Of a stretch of DNA of 40,005 nucleotides, positions 1 through 7,900 are shown one piece after another (the first letter of the stretch is position 1; each line of letters begins with the position of its first letter). This stretch comes from Pontiellaceae bacterium B1224 (GTDB lineage Bacteria > Verrucomicrobiota > Kiritimatiellia > Kiritimatiellales > Pontiellaceae): positions 1 through 40,005 of the forward strand of contig JAROBA010000044.1 in assembly GCA_029432815.1 (NCBI GenBank), read 5' to 3'. The translations under genes were made by a program, and so were the position numbers. The notes below the pieces were generated by a model. It searched no databases and had not been told where the DNA came from. It saw nothing but the letters and a program-made list of their open reading frames with translations.

Positions 1-21
1 GCTATGCGGGGTAGTCGTCAT
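1..21 (-). CDS. Start of a leftward gene, cut by the window edge
   Basis: Only the first seven codons (reading MTTTPHS) fall inside the window. The ATG at 21-19 has a strong AAAGGAGG ribosome binding site five bases upstream. An alternative ATG at 25-23 in another frame meets a stop after seven codons and sits too close to the same site. Nothing can be said about function. Confidence 0.45.
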
Positions 22-102
22 TCATGCCTCCTTTGTTAGTTGTGTATCAAAGGATTATAAGGCCGATGTAAACCCCCACATAGCATCTATTATTTTGGTG
101 TT

Positions 103-134
103 TTCCAATGTCTGTAAGCTTCCAGACATTGGAA
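103..134. terminator. Perfect 12-bp inverted repeat after the malic enzyme gene
   Basis: Arms 103-114 and 123-134 are exact reverse complements around an 8-base loop, directly after the malic enzyme stop codon (leftward). In the leftward transcript the stem is followed by a short A-rich, not U-rich, tail, so it is not a classical intrinsic terminator. Each arm carries one half of the dispersed TTCCAA palindrome; 120-134 is a full TTCCARNNNYTGGAA match. It may act as a 3'-end stabilising hairpin or terminator. Confidence 0.5.
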
Positions 135-144
135 GTCCCGCCGA

Positions 145-1602
145 CTATCCAACCAACTCAATCGCCTTTTCGAGGCACGCTTCGATCATCTCTGTCGTCG
201 GTTGTTTGATGAAGTTGTTGTCCATGAGGCTTTGGGTGAGGTTCCGGGCCTCGTCGATCTCCTGTTTGGCCCGGGCGTAGACTTCGTCGCCGGTCATTTC
301 CGTGCGGGCGACGCCGTCTTCAATCGCCTGGAGGGCGACGGCTTTGGCGACGGCGGGGAAGGTCTGCGGCTCGTCCATCAGCGGGGCGATGTAGTCGGGC
401 GTCAGACCGTTGGCTTCTGCGGATTCCGCGATGGCGTAGGCGGCGGCAATAGCCATTTTGTCGGTAATCTTTTTGGCTTTTACCAGCAGCGCGCCTTTCA
501 GCAGACCGGGGAAGCAGAGCGAGTTGTTCACCTGGTTCGGAAAGTCACCACGGCCGGTGGCGACAATATAGGCACCGGCCGCTTTGGCGGCGTGCGGATA
601 AATTTCCGGCACGGGGTTGGCGCAAACGAAGCAGATTGCTTTATCGGCCATGGAGGAAACCCATTCCGGTTTGATCGTGTCCGGCCCGGGGCGGGAGAGT
701 GCGATCAGCACGTCGGCGCCTTTCATCGCTTCTTCAATTGAATTAACCTTGTTCGGGTTGGTGCGCTGGCAGAGATCCCACTTTTTATAGAAGGCTTTAT
801 CGGCTTCGATATCCGCGCGGTCGGTATGCAGTCCGCCTTTGGAGTCGCACATGATCATTTTCTTCGGATCGCCGCCGGCCTGGATGATGAGGCTGGCGAT
901 GGTGGTGTTGGAAGCACCGGCACCGAGCATGGCGATTTTAACGTCGCCCAATTCTTTGCCGGCCACTTTCACGGCGTTGATCAGTCCGGCGAGGGTGACG
1001 CAACCGGTTCCCTGAGCATCGTCGTGCCAGACCGGGATTTCGCACTCTTCGCGCAGTGTGTCGAGCACCTCAAAGCAGTTGGGCTGCGAAATGTCTTCCA
1101 GATTTACCGCGCCGACGCTCGGCTGCAGCATTTTAACGAATTCAATGATTTTTTTCGGGTCGTGTTTGCCTTCAGCATTTTTGGAATCGACGCAGAGGGC
1201 AATGGCATCAACGCCGCCGAGATATTTCATGAGGAAGGCTTTTCCTTCCATCACGCCGAGACCGCCGGAGGCCCCGCAGTCGCCGTCGCCCAGCACGCGG
1301 GTGGAATCGGACACGATGGCCACGAGGTTGCCGCGGTTGGAGAGGTCGAACGAGCGTTCGGGATTATCGCGGATTTCGGTGGAAACTTTGGAGACGCCGG
1401 GGGAATACCAGACGTTGAACCAGTTGAAGCCGTAATATCCAGCCTTTGGAATGGTCTGCATTTTGCCGCCGTAGAATTCGTGCATGGTTTCGGAGACTTC
1501 TTTAAGGAACAGGGTTTTTCCCTTGGCGATCTGGTCCGGTGTAAAGGTTGCAGGGAAAAGGGCATCGATATTTTCGAGTTTCAGGTCTTTTATTTTCGAC
1601 AT
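145..1602 (-). CDS. NAD(P)-dependent malic enzyme (oxaloacetate-decarboxylating)
   Basis: The 485-aa cytosolic protein is predicted to decarboxylate malate oxidatively to pyruvate and CO2, linking C4 acids of the neighbouring TCA genes to pyruvate. The N-terminal malic-enzyme domain (about residues 60-180) carries the GDGDCGASGGLGVMEGK stretch that includes the substrate-binding region, and HDDAQGTG follows at about 195. The Rossmann NAD(P)-binding domain has GAGASN at about 230. There is no ACT domain and no phosphotransacetylase tail, so this is the short form. The ATG at 1602 is preferred over an in-frame ATG eight codons upstream because AAGGAGA lies eight bases before it. NAD versus NADP preference cannot be read from the sequence. 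The gene is divergent from the sdh-kor-suc-gltA cluster across a 341-base gap. Confidence 0.93.
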   Translation of the reverse strand: MSKIKDLKLENIDALFPATFTPDQIAKGKTLFLKEVSETMHEFYGGKMQTIPKAGYYGFNWFNVWYSPGVSKVSTEIRDNPERSFDLSNRGNLVAIVSDSTRVLGDGDCGASGGLGVMEGKAFLMKYLGGVDAIALCVDSKNAEGKHDPKKIIEFVKMLQPSVGAVNLEDISQPNCFEVLDTLREECEIPVWHDDAQGTGCVTLAGLINAVKVAGKELGDVKIAMLGAGASNTTIASLIIQAGGDPKKMIMCDSKGGLHTDRADIEADKAFYKKWDLCQRTNPNKVNSIEEAMKGADVLIALSRPGPDTIKPEWVSSMADKAICFVCANPVPEIYPHAAKAAGAYIVATGRGDFPNQVNNSLCFPGLLKGALLVKAKKITDKMAIAAAYAIAESAEANGLTPDYIAPLMDEPQTFPAVAKAVALQAIEDGVARTEMTGDEVYARAKQEIDEARNLTQSLMDNNFIKQPTTEMIEACLEKAIELVG

Positions 1603-1943
1603 AACAGTCTCCTTATTAGGTATCAAATGGATCGGTCAATTATGCCCTTCGGCCCGGAAAAATCAACCTATCATCCATAAATTACACCGATTTTGCGGAT
1701 TGCAGGAACGCCAGCTTGCAGCGTCCGCGCGGATCGTGGGCCAAATACTTCTGACAAGGTCTTGATGATCGGGGAGTAGGTATTTAGAATGGACCCATAA
1801 ATCAGGACGCATATGTTATTTTCCATAGTCTGGTACCCGCGATTAAAAGAAATCTAAATAAAGCGGTTTTCAAAAGCATGAAAATGTTATAGGTATAATC
1901 ATCTATACGTAATAAGTGGTCCTTGAAGTAGGGAATTAACCGA
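1603..1943. other. Divergent intergenic region, malic enzyme / sdhC
   Basis: This 341-base gap between divergent genes has no convincing coding frame. It becomes AT-rich from about 1780 and must hold the promoters of malic enzyme (leftward) and of the TCA cluster (rightward). Beyond the -10-like box described separately I see no operator-like repeat. Confidence 0.6.
1867..1899 (+). promoter_or_regulatory. Possible promoter for the sdhCAB-CBS-korAB-sucCD-gltA cluster
   Basis: A perfect TATAAT at 1894-1899 lies 45 bases before the sdhC start in AT-rich DNA. The upstream TTTTCA (1867-1872) is a poor -35 with about 21 bases spacing, so only the -10 is convincing. This is inference from consensus alone. 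Confidence 0.3.
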
Positions 1944-2609
1944 ATGAGTATTAAAAAAACGATGTTGTCGTCGATCGGTCAAAAGTTGCTGTTGGCGACA
2001 TCCGGCCTGATCATGTTCCTGTTGTTTCTGATTCCGCACATGGGCGGCAATGTGCTGTTTCTGTTCGGACCGGATATTTTTAACTCCTATGCGTACCATC
2101 TGCATCAGCTGGTTCCGGTCGTCATCGGCATTGAACTGCTGATGCTTACCTCGATTACGATTCATATGATTATGGCGTTTCGGGTGGTGCTGGCGAACCG
2201 CAAGGCGGCAGATAAGCGCCACACGCTGAAATCGTCGAAAGAGCGCTCGCTGGCGGCCAAGCTGATGCCGGTGTCAGGCATCATGATTTTTATCTTTATC
2301 GTAAAGCACCTGCTCGATTTTAAATTCTATGAAAAGACCGAGATCATCAGCGAGCATGGCGACCACATGTATAATGTTTATGCCATGGTACTGGAGCGCT
2401 TTCAGGGCGACCCCGTTCATCTGGCCTTTTATGTGCTCTTTATGGTTGCCGTCGGTTTCCACCTCAGCCATGCCCTGCAGAGCTCACTTCAGACCTACGG
2501 GATCTACGTTCCGCGCGATGGCAGCAAAATTAAGCTGGTCAGTGCCATTGTCGGTTGGGGCATGGCCGCAACCTTCGCGATCATTCCGATCTTCGCCTTC
2601 ATCATATAA
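1944..2609 (+). CDS. sdhC: Succinate dehydrogenase/fumarate reductase cytochrome b subunit
   Basis: The 221-aa membrane anchor belongs to the b558-type SdhC family, a single polypeptide with five predicted membrane helices (about residues 13-33, 55-78, 108-125, 150-172 and 197-220) that replaces the separate C and D subunits. It would hold heme and exchange electrons with (mena)quinone. Candidate heme-ligand histidines lie in or near the helices (HMGG near 32, HLHQ near 50, IH near 71, KH near 113, HLSH near 170). It is first in the sdhC-sdhA-sdhB order typical of this enzyme type. The ribosome binding site is weak (GTAGGGAATT). Whether the complex runs as succinate oxidase or fumarate reductase in vivo cannot be decided; an anaerobe with ferredoxin-linked enzymes could use either direction. 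Confidence 0.92.
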   Translation: MSIKKTMLSSIGQKLLLATSGLIMFLLFLIPHMGGNVLFLFGPDIFNSYAYHLHQLVPVVIGIELLMLTSITIHMIMAFRVVLANRKAADKRHTLKSSKERSLAAKLMPVSGIMIFIFIVKHLLDFKFYEKTEIISEHGDHMYNVYAMVLERFQGDPVHLAFYVLFMVAVGFHLSHALQSSLQTYGIYVPRDGSKIKLVSAIVGWGMAATFAIIPIFAFII

Positions 2610-2654
2610 CCGGGTTAACTCAAGATGTTCATAGCAACAGAACCTCAGCAATCA

Positions 2655-2723
2655 AATAAACACGAAGGCACTAAGATCACGAAGCTTGGTGTTTTTTGTG
2701 CCTTGAGCGCAGCGGGTGTTAAT
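2655..2723. repeat. Intercistronic hairpin repeat, AAACACGAAGGCAC family (sdhC-sdhA)
   Basis: The left half ATAAACACGAAGGCACTAAG (2656-2675) is mirrored imperfectly by a right half with GTGCCTT and GGTGTT (2698-2720), so the transcript can fold into a long imperfect hairpin. Near-identical units lie between sdhA and sdhB and between sucC and sucD. Lying inside an operon, it is unlikely to be a strong terminator. Confidence 0.7.
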
Positions 2724-2740
2724 TTTTCAAGGAAAGAGAT

Positions 2741-4654
2741 ATGAAACTCGACGCAAAAATTCCTGAAGGCCCGATGGCCGAAAAGTGGACGAACCACAAA
2801 TTCAAAGTAAAGCTGGTCAACCCTTCCAACAAGCGGAAGCACAAGGTAATCATTGTCGGCAGCGGCCTGGCCGGTGCCTCGGCTGCGGCCACGATGTCGG
2901 AGCTGGGCTATCAGGTCCACTGCTTCACCTATTCCGACTCCCCGCGCCGTGCACACTCGATTGCCGCGCAGGGCGGGATCAACGCTGCCAAAAACTATCC
3001 GAACGACGGCGACTCCATTTACCGCCTCTTTTATGACACCGTGAAGGGCGGCGACTTCCGTTCCCGCGAGGCCAATGTGCACCGCCTGGCGGAATGCTCG
3101 AACCAGATTATCGACCACTGCGTGGCGCAGGGCATACCGTTCGCCCGCGAGTACGGCGGCTACCTCGATAACCGTTCATTCGGTGGTGCGCAGGTTTCAC
3201 GTACCTTTTATGCCCGCGGTCAGACCGGCCAGCAGTTGCTGCTCGGTGCCTACGGTGCGCTGTCGAAGGAGATTAAAAAGGGCGGGGTCACGATGTATAC
3301 CCGCGAAGAGGTCATTGATGTCGTGGTGATCGACGGCCAGGCACGCGGCATTATTTCGCGCAACCTCGTCACCGGCGAACTGAGCCGCCACGAAGCCGAT
3401 GCCGTTGTGCTGGCCACCGGAGGCTACGGCAACGTCTTTTTCCTTTCCACCAACGCGATGAACTGCAATGCAAGTGCCGCCTGGCGTGCCTACAAAAAGG
3501 GTGCCGCTTTTGCCAATCCGTGCTACACGCAGATTCACCCGACCTGCATTCCGGTGCATGGCGAATATCAGTCCAAGCTGACGCTGATGTCGGAGTCGCT
3601 GCGTAATGATGGCCGTATCTGGGTGCCGAAAGCCAAGGGCGACAAGCGTCCGGCCAACCAGATTCCGGAAGACGAGCGTGACTACTATCTGGAACGCAAA
3701 TATCCAAGCTTTGGAAATCTGGTTCCGCGCGACCTCGCTTCCCGCAATGCCAAAATGGTGTGCGACGAAGGCCGCGGCGTCGGCCCGACCGGCAACGCCG
3801 TTTATCTCGACTTTGCCGAAGCCATTGAGCGCCTCGGTAAGGACGCGATTGTTGCCAAGTATGGAAACCTGTTTGAAATGTATAACCGTATTACCGATGA
3901 AGATCCGTATACGACGCCGATGATGATTTTCCCGGCGGTGCACTACACGATGGGCGGTCTTTGGGTGGACTATAACCTCATGACTTCTTTGCCGGGCCTT
4001 TATGCGATCGGCGAATGCAACTTTTCGGATCACGGCGCGAACCGCCTGGGTGCTTCCGCATTGATGCAGGGACTGGCCGATGGCTACTTTGTGATCCCGA
4101 ATACGATTAACGACTACCTCGCCTCCAATAAACTTCCAAAGGTTGGAACCGACCACGAAGCATTTGCCGAAGCGGAGAAAGCGGCGCAGGATAAACTCGA
4201 TAAACTGCTCGCCGTGAACGGTAAGCGGACTGTGGATGATTTCCACAAAGAGCTCGGTCATCTACTTTGGGAAAACTGTGGTATGGGCCGCAATGAAAAG
4301 GGGCTGAAAGAAGCCCTCGAAAAGATTCCAAAAATCCGCGAGGAATTCTGGAAAGACGTCAATGTTCCGGGCTCGGCCGATGACTTGAATCAGGCATTGG
4401 AAAAAGCGAACCGCGTCGCCGACTTTATGGAATTCGCTGAGCTGATGGTGAAGGATGCACTGATGCGGGCGGAATCCTGTGGGGGCCATTTCCGCGAAGA
4501 GAGCCAGACGGATGAGGGTGAAGCCCTGCGTAACGATGACGAATTCTGCTTCGTGGGCGCGTGGGAGTTTGCGGGATTGGATAAAGAACCGATCCTTCAC
4601 AAGGAACATTTGGAATTCGAAGAGGTTCACTTAACACAGAGGTCCTATAAATAG
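2741..4654 (+). CDS. sdhA: Succinate dehydrogenase/fumarate reductase flavoprotein subunit
   Basis: The 637-aa catalytic subunit interconverts succinate and fumarate with covalently bound FAD. The N-terminal dinucleotide-binding motif is [11 protein letters not shown] at about residues 41-51. The FAD-linking histidine is predicted at H72 in [13 protein letters not shown]. The substrate region shows [10 protein letters not shown] at about 268-277, and the catalytic arginine is in GANRLGAS (R435). Length and motif order match the family that pairs with a single cytochrome b subunit. The ATG at 2741 follows GGAAAGAG; an ATG eleven codons inside is less likely. It lies between sdhC and sdhB, separated from each by the same hairpin repeat. 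Two degenerate copies of the TTCCAA palindrome (3702 and 4134) lie within the gene. Confidence 0.96.
   Translation: MKLDAKIPEGPMAEKWTNHKFKVKLVNPSNKRKHKVIIVGSGLAGASAAATMSELGYQVHCFTYSDSPRRAHSIAAQGGINAAKNYPNDGDSIYRLFYDTVKGGDFRSREANVHRLAECSNQIIDHCVAQGIPFAREYGGYLDNRSFGGAQVSRTFYARGQTGQQLLLGAYGALSKEIKKGGVTMYTREEVIDVVVIDGQARGIISRNLVTGELSRHEADAVVLATGGYGNVFFLSTNAMNCNASAAWRAYKKGAAFANPCYTQIHPTCIPVHGEYQSKLTLMSESLRNDGRIWVPKAKGDKRPANQIPEDERDYYLERKYPSFGNLVPRDLASRNAKMVCDEGRGVGPTGNAVYLDFAEAIERLGKDAIVAKYGNLFEMYNRITDEDPYTTPMMIFPAVHYTMGGLWVDYNLMTSLPGLYAIGECNFSDHGANRLGASALMQGLADGYFVIPNTINDYLASNKLPKVGTDHEAFAEAEKAAQDKLDKLLAVNGKRTVDDFHKELGHLLWENCGMGRNEKGLKEALEKIPKIREEFWKDVNVPGSADDLNQALEKANRVADFMEFAELMVKDALMRAESCGGHFREESQTDEGEALRNDDEFCFVGAWEFAGLDKEPILHKEHLEFEEVHLTQRSYK
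4134..4148. repeat. TTCCAANNNTTGGAA palindrome inside sdhA
   Basis: An exact copy with spacer AGG, read in the sdhA frame as L-P-K-V-G. It is the only exact copy within the central-carbon cluster; one-mismatch copies occur at 3702, 7844 and 11277. Confidence 0.85.
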
Positions 4655-4723
4655 CAATAAACACAAAGGCACTAAGAACACGGAGGCTTCGTGCTCTTCG
4701 AGCCTTAAGTGAAGCGGGTGTTT
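4655..4723. repeat. Intercistronic hairpin repeat, AAACACGAAGGCAC family (sdhA-sdhB)
   Basis: The left half AATAAACACAAAGGCACTAA (4657-4676) is followed by ACACGGAGG, and the right half contains CTTCGTGCTCTTCG and GCGGGTGTTTAA. This is the same architecture as the sdhC-sdhA copy, with an almost identical tail (AGCGGGTGTT). Confidence 0.7.
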
Positions 4724-4749
4724 AAAATTTGTTGTAAGGAAGGCATGTC

Positions 4750-5508
4750 ATGGCAAAACAGATTAATTTAACGCTGAAGGTTTGGCGGCAGAACCGGGGT
4801 CAGGAAGGTAAGTTCGAGACGTATGAGGCAAAGAACATTGATACCGATGCTTCGTTCCTCGAAATGCTGGATGTGGTGAACGACGAGCTGACGCTGAAGG
4901 GCATTGAGCCGATTGCATTCGAGCACGACTGCCGCGAAGGCATCTGCGGATGCTGCGGTTCCACGGTGAACGGAAAGACCCACGGCTCGCACGAACGCAC
5001 AACACTTTGCCAACTGCACATGCGCCATTTTGAAGATGGACAGAATGTGGTGATTGAACCGTTCCGCGCCACCGCTTTCCCGGTGATTAAGGATTTGATT
5101 GTTGATCGCTCCGGTCTTGATCAAATCATTGCTGAAGGCGGCTATGTTTCGGTGAAAACCGGTAACGCGCCGGAAGCATCGACGACTCCGATTAAAAAGG
5201 AGATGGCTGAAGCGGCGATGGATGCGGCGGAATGTATCGGATGCGGCGCCTGTGTGGCGGCCTGCCCGAACGGATCGGCTATGCTGTTCACCTCGGCCAA
5301 GGTTTCCCAGTATGCTCTGTTGCCGCAGGGCCATCCGGAACGGGCCCAACGCGTAAAGAATATGGTTGGAAAAATGGACGAGCTCGGCTTTGGCAACTGC
5401 TCGAATGAATATGAGTGCGCGGTCGCCTGCCCGAAAGGGATTGATGTGAAAAATATTGCGCGCCTCAACCGAGAGTTTATTAAGGCCAGTCTGACGAGTG
5501 AAAAGTGA
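4750..5508 (+). CDS. sdhB: Succinate dehydrogenase/fumarate reductase iron-sulfur subunit
   Basis: The 252-aa electron-transfer subunit links the SdhA flavin to the SdhC heme/quinone site. The N-terminal ferredoxin domain carries the [2Fe-2S] ligands in [11 protein letters not shown] (about residues 58-68) plus a later cysteine in TTLCQLH. The C-terminal domain carries [12 protein letters not shown] (about 157-168) and a second cluster of cysteines in [14 protein letters not shown] (about 217-230), for the [4Fe-4S] and [3Fe-4S] centres. The second motif has the C-x5-C-x3-C-P spacing expected for this family. The start is supported by AAGGAAG shortly upstream. The stop codon overlaps the left arm of an inverted repeat. 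Confidence 0.96.
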   Translation: MAKQINLTLKVWRQNRGQEGKFETYEAKNIDTDASFLEMLDVVNDELTLKGIEPIAFEHDCREGICGCCGSTVNGKTHGSHERTTLCQLHMRHFEDGQNVVIEPFRATAFPVIKDLIVDRSGLDQIIAEGGYVSVKTGNAPEASTTPIKKEMAEAAMDAAECIGCGACVAACPNGSAMLFTSAKVSQYALLPQGHPERAQRVKNMVGKMDELGFGNCSNEYECAVACPKGIDVKNIARLNREFIKASLTSEK

Positions 5509-5554
5509 GGCGTGAAGATTAGCTGAATCTCAGGGCTCAATCGTCACGCATCAC
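5505..5554. repeat. Hairpin repeat overlapping the sdhB stop codon
   Basis: Arms GTGAGGCGTGA (5505-5515) and TCACGCATCAC (5544-5554) pair at 10 of 11 positions. The left arm includes the sdhB TGA stop and the right arm ends just before the GGAGGAA ribosome binding site of the next gene. It is a different repeat family from the AAACACGAAGGCAC units. Confidence 0.55.
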
Positions 5555-5569
5555 GCAGGAGGAACACCC

Positions 5570-6046
5570 ATGGCAGCAGCAAGAAAGAAGCAAACATTCT
5601 GGTCTGAGCCAATCGGCAAGGTCGATCTCCAGCGTGTTGCTGTTGTTCCTTCCGGCACCACGATCGTCGATGCCGTTAAAGAGATGAAATACAACCAGAT
5701 CGGCTGTGTGCTGGTGGAAGATGCCAAACAGGAACTGATCGGCATTCTGAGCAATGGGGATCTGATGCACGAATATGTTGGCTCCACCCTGCCCGGGGAT
5801 ACGGCCGTGGACATCATCATGACAAAAAATCCCTTTACCGGATCGCCCGAGCTGACCGTGCAGGAAGCTCTGGAGATTTTTCACTCCAACCCATTCCGCC
5901 ATATGCCGATCCTCAATGACGGCAGGGTGCAGGGTATTCTTTCGATCCGCGGGCTGATGACGTTTATCAGCGAACACCTCCCGCTGGAGGTCATGAACCT
6001 TCCGCCGGACAGCAGTCTTATTCCGTCCAGAACGTCAGGAGAATAA
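5570..6046 (+). CDS. Stand-alone CBS-domain pair protein
   Basis: This 158-aa cytosolic protein consists almost entirely of two CBS domains (about residues 12-70 and 80-140), which form a Bateman module that usually binds AMP, ATP or another adenosyl ligand. Typical CBS features are VDAVKEMKYNQIGCVLVED followed by LIGILSNGDLM, and VQEALEIFHSNPFRHMPIL followed by VQGILSIRGLM. It lacks any catalytic domain. It sits three bases before korA, and korB in the same operon carries its own fused CBS pair, so a role sensing energy charge for the 2-oxoacid oxidoreductase is a reasonable inference. A strong GGAGGAA site precedes the ATG. Confidence 0.85.
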   Translation: MAAARKKQTFWSEPIGKVDLQRVAVVPSGTTIVDAVKEMKYNQIGCVLVEDAKQELIGILSNGDLMHEYVGSTLPGDTAVDIIMTKNPFTGSPELTVQEALEIFHSNPFRHMPILNDGRVQGILSIRGLMTFISEHLPLEVMNLPPDSSLIPSRTSGE

Positions 6047-6049
6047 ATC

Positions 6050-7888
6050 ATGGCTGAAGAACTTCAAACGCTGATGGAAAAAGACTCGGTCGTAGTACGT
6101 TTTGCGGGCGACTCCGGTGACGGTATGCAGACCGTCGGCGAACTGTTTGCCGATGCCAGCGCACTGCTGGGCGATGCCATTGTAACCTTTCCGGATTTCC
6201 CTTCCGAGATCCGTGCGCCGGCGGGCTCGCTGCCCGGCGTGTCCGGTTTTCAAGTTCATTTCGGTGCCGCCAATGTCATGACGCCCGGCGATAAAGCCGA
6301 TGCGCTGGTCGTGATGAACCCTGCTGCGCTGAAGGTCAATCTGCGTGAACTGGAGCCGAAAGGGCTGTTGATTATCAACACCGGTTCATTTACTCCGGCC
6401 AATCTGAAAAAAGCCCTCTACGAAACCAATCCGCTCGATGATCCGGCGCTCGATGAAGAGTTTCGCGTTATCAAGGTGGACATCAATGCCCTGACTAACG
6501 AAGCGCTGAAAGAGATGCCGCTCAAGCCGGCCCTCCGGGCGCGCTGCAAAAACTTCTTTGCGCTGGGCATCACCTACTGGGTGTATTCACGTCCGCTTGA
6601 TTTGACGCTGGAATGGATCGAAACCAAGTGGCGCGACCGGTTGCCGCTGATGGCCGATGCCAACAGTCTCGCCCTGAAAACCGGTTATATTGTCGGTGAA
6701 AACAAGGATATCGATATTCCGCAATATACCGTGCACAAGCGCATGCTTGAGGACGGCGTCTATCGCAAGATTACCGGCAACGAAGCAACGGCGCTCGGCC
6801 TGATTGCCGCTGCGGAAAACAGCTGGCGCGACCTCGTACTGGGCAGCTATCCCATCACACCGGCCACCCCGATTCTTGAAACACTTTCCAAACATCGGAA
6901 CTTTAACGTCAAAACCGTGCAGGCCGAAGACGAGATTGCCGCCATCGGTGTGGCAATCGGCGCGTCCTTTGCCGGTGCGCTGGCCGTAACTACCACTAGC
7001 GGTCCCGGTCTTTGTCTTAAGTCGGAAGCTCTCGGGCTGGCGGTCATCACGGAGCTGCCGCTGGTGGTGATCAATGTCCAGCGCGCAGGGCCCAGCACCG
7101 GGCTGCCCACCAAGACCGAGCAGGCCGATCTGCTGCAAACGCTGTATGGACGCAACGGTGAATCGCCCGTGGCGGTCCTTGCGGCCGACTCGCCTGGGGA
7201 CTGTTTCGACTGCGCGATCGAGGCATCCCGTCTGGCGCTGAAATTTCGCACGCCGGTTGTGATGCTGACCGATACCTATCTGGCCAACGGTTCCGAACCC
7301 TGGAAAATTCCGTCGGTGACAGATATTCCTGATATTTCTGTGGAGCCAATTCGGCAGGGCGAGGAATATGTGCCCTACAAGCGCGACCCCAAAACGCTGG
7401 CGCGCCGTCTGGCCGTACCGGGCCGTCCGGGGTTTGAACACCGCATCGGCGGGCTGGAAAAAACCGAGTCGGGGCAGGTGAGTTACGATGCTGAAAACCA
7501 TGAAAAGATGTGCCGGCTTCGTGCGGATAAAGTGAAAGGCATTGCAAACGATATTCCGCTGCCTGCTTTGCTGGGCGCACCTACAGGTAGGTTGCTGGTG
7601 ATCGGTTGGGGCAGCACCTACGGTTCCATCAGAATGGCCGTCGAACGCATGCAGTCCGCCGGTGAAGCCGTCAGCTTCATCCATCTTCGACACCTGAATC
7701 CATTACCGCACGGTCTCGGCGAACTGATGAAGCAGTTCGACACCGTGGTGGTACCCGAACTGAATCTCGGGCATCTTTCGCTGGTTCTCCGCGCTGAATT
7801 TCTGGTCGATGTCAAATCGATAAATAAGGTGCAGGGACGCATGTTCCAAATCTCGGAACTCGTGGATGCATTCAGGGAATACCTTTAA
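6050..7888 (+). CDS. korA: 2-oxoglutarate:ferredoxin oxidoreductase, fused gamma-alpha subunit
   Basis: The 612-aa protein, with KorB, interconverts 2-oxoglutarate plus CoA and succinyl-CoA plus CO2 using ferredoxin. The gamma domain is N-terminal (about residues 10-190, starting FAGDSGDGMQTVGE), and the pyrimidine-binding alpha domain follows from about 235 (GNEATALGLIAAA, then SYPITPATPILE and QAEDEIAAIGVAIGAS). The C-terminal transketolase-like domain starts near 510 (VIGWGSTYGSI). This fused gamma-alpha layout of about 610 residues is the usual KorA form. The neighbours sucCD and sdhCAB favour 2-oxoglutarate over pyruvate as substrate, but the sequence alone does not prove it. The start is supported by AGGAGA at 6039-6044. 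Confidence 0.92.
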   Translation: MAEELQTLMEKDSVVVRFAGDSGDGMQTVGELFADASALLGDAIVTFPDFPSEIRAPAGSLPGVSGFQVHFGAANVMTPGDKADALVVMNPAALKVNLRELEPKGLLIINTGSFTPANLKKALYETNPLDDPALDEEFRVIKVDINALTNEALKEMPLKPALRARCKNFFALGITYWVYSRPLDLTLEWIETKWRDRLPLMADANSLALKTGYIVGENKDIDIPQYTVHKRMLEDGVYRKITGNEATALGLIAAAENSWRDLVLGSYPITPATPILETLSKHRNFNVKTVQAEDEIAAIGVAIGASFAGALAVTTTSGPGLCLKSEALGLAVITELPLVVINVQRAGPSTGLPTKTEQADLLQTLYGRNGESPVAVLAADSPGDCFDCAIEASRLALKFRTPVVMLTDTYLANGSEPWKIPSVTDIPDISVEPIRQGEEYVPYKRDPKTLARRLAVPGRPGFEHRIGGLEKTESGQVSYDAENHEKMCRLRADKVKGIANDIPLPALLGAPTGRLLVIGWGSTYGSIRMAVERMQSAGEAVSFIHLRHLNPLPHGLGELMKQFDTVVVPELNLGHLSLVLRAEFLVDVKSINKVQGRMFQISELVDAFREYL

Positions 7889-7900
7889 CGGGAGCATGTG

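Noticed and set aside
202-1680. Long rightward open frames antisense to malic enzyme (202-741 and 826-1680)
   Set aside because: They lie opposite a clear malic enzyme, have low-complexity Gly/Phe/Val-rich translations, and are typical antisense shadows of GC-rich codons.
3197-4261. 354-codon leftward open frame opposite sdhA
   Set aside because: It is fully antisense to a well-supported sdhA, with no ribosome binding site and no recognisable domain. The same holds for the long frames opposite korA, typA and the phosphorylase fusion.
7898-7900. GTG as korB start
   Set aside because: Adjacent ATG at 7901 has better spacing from GGGAG and is the commoner start.
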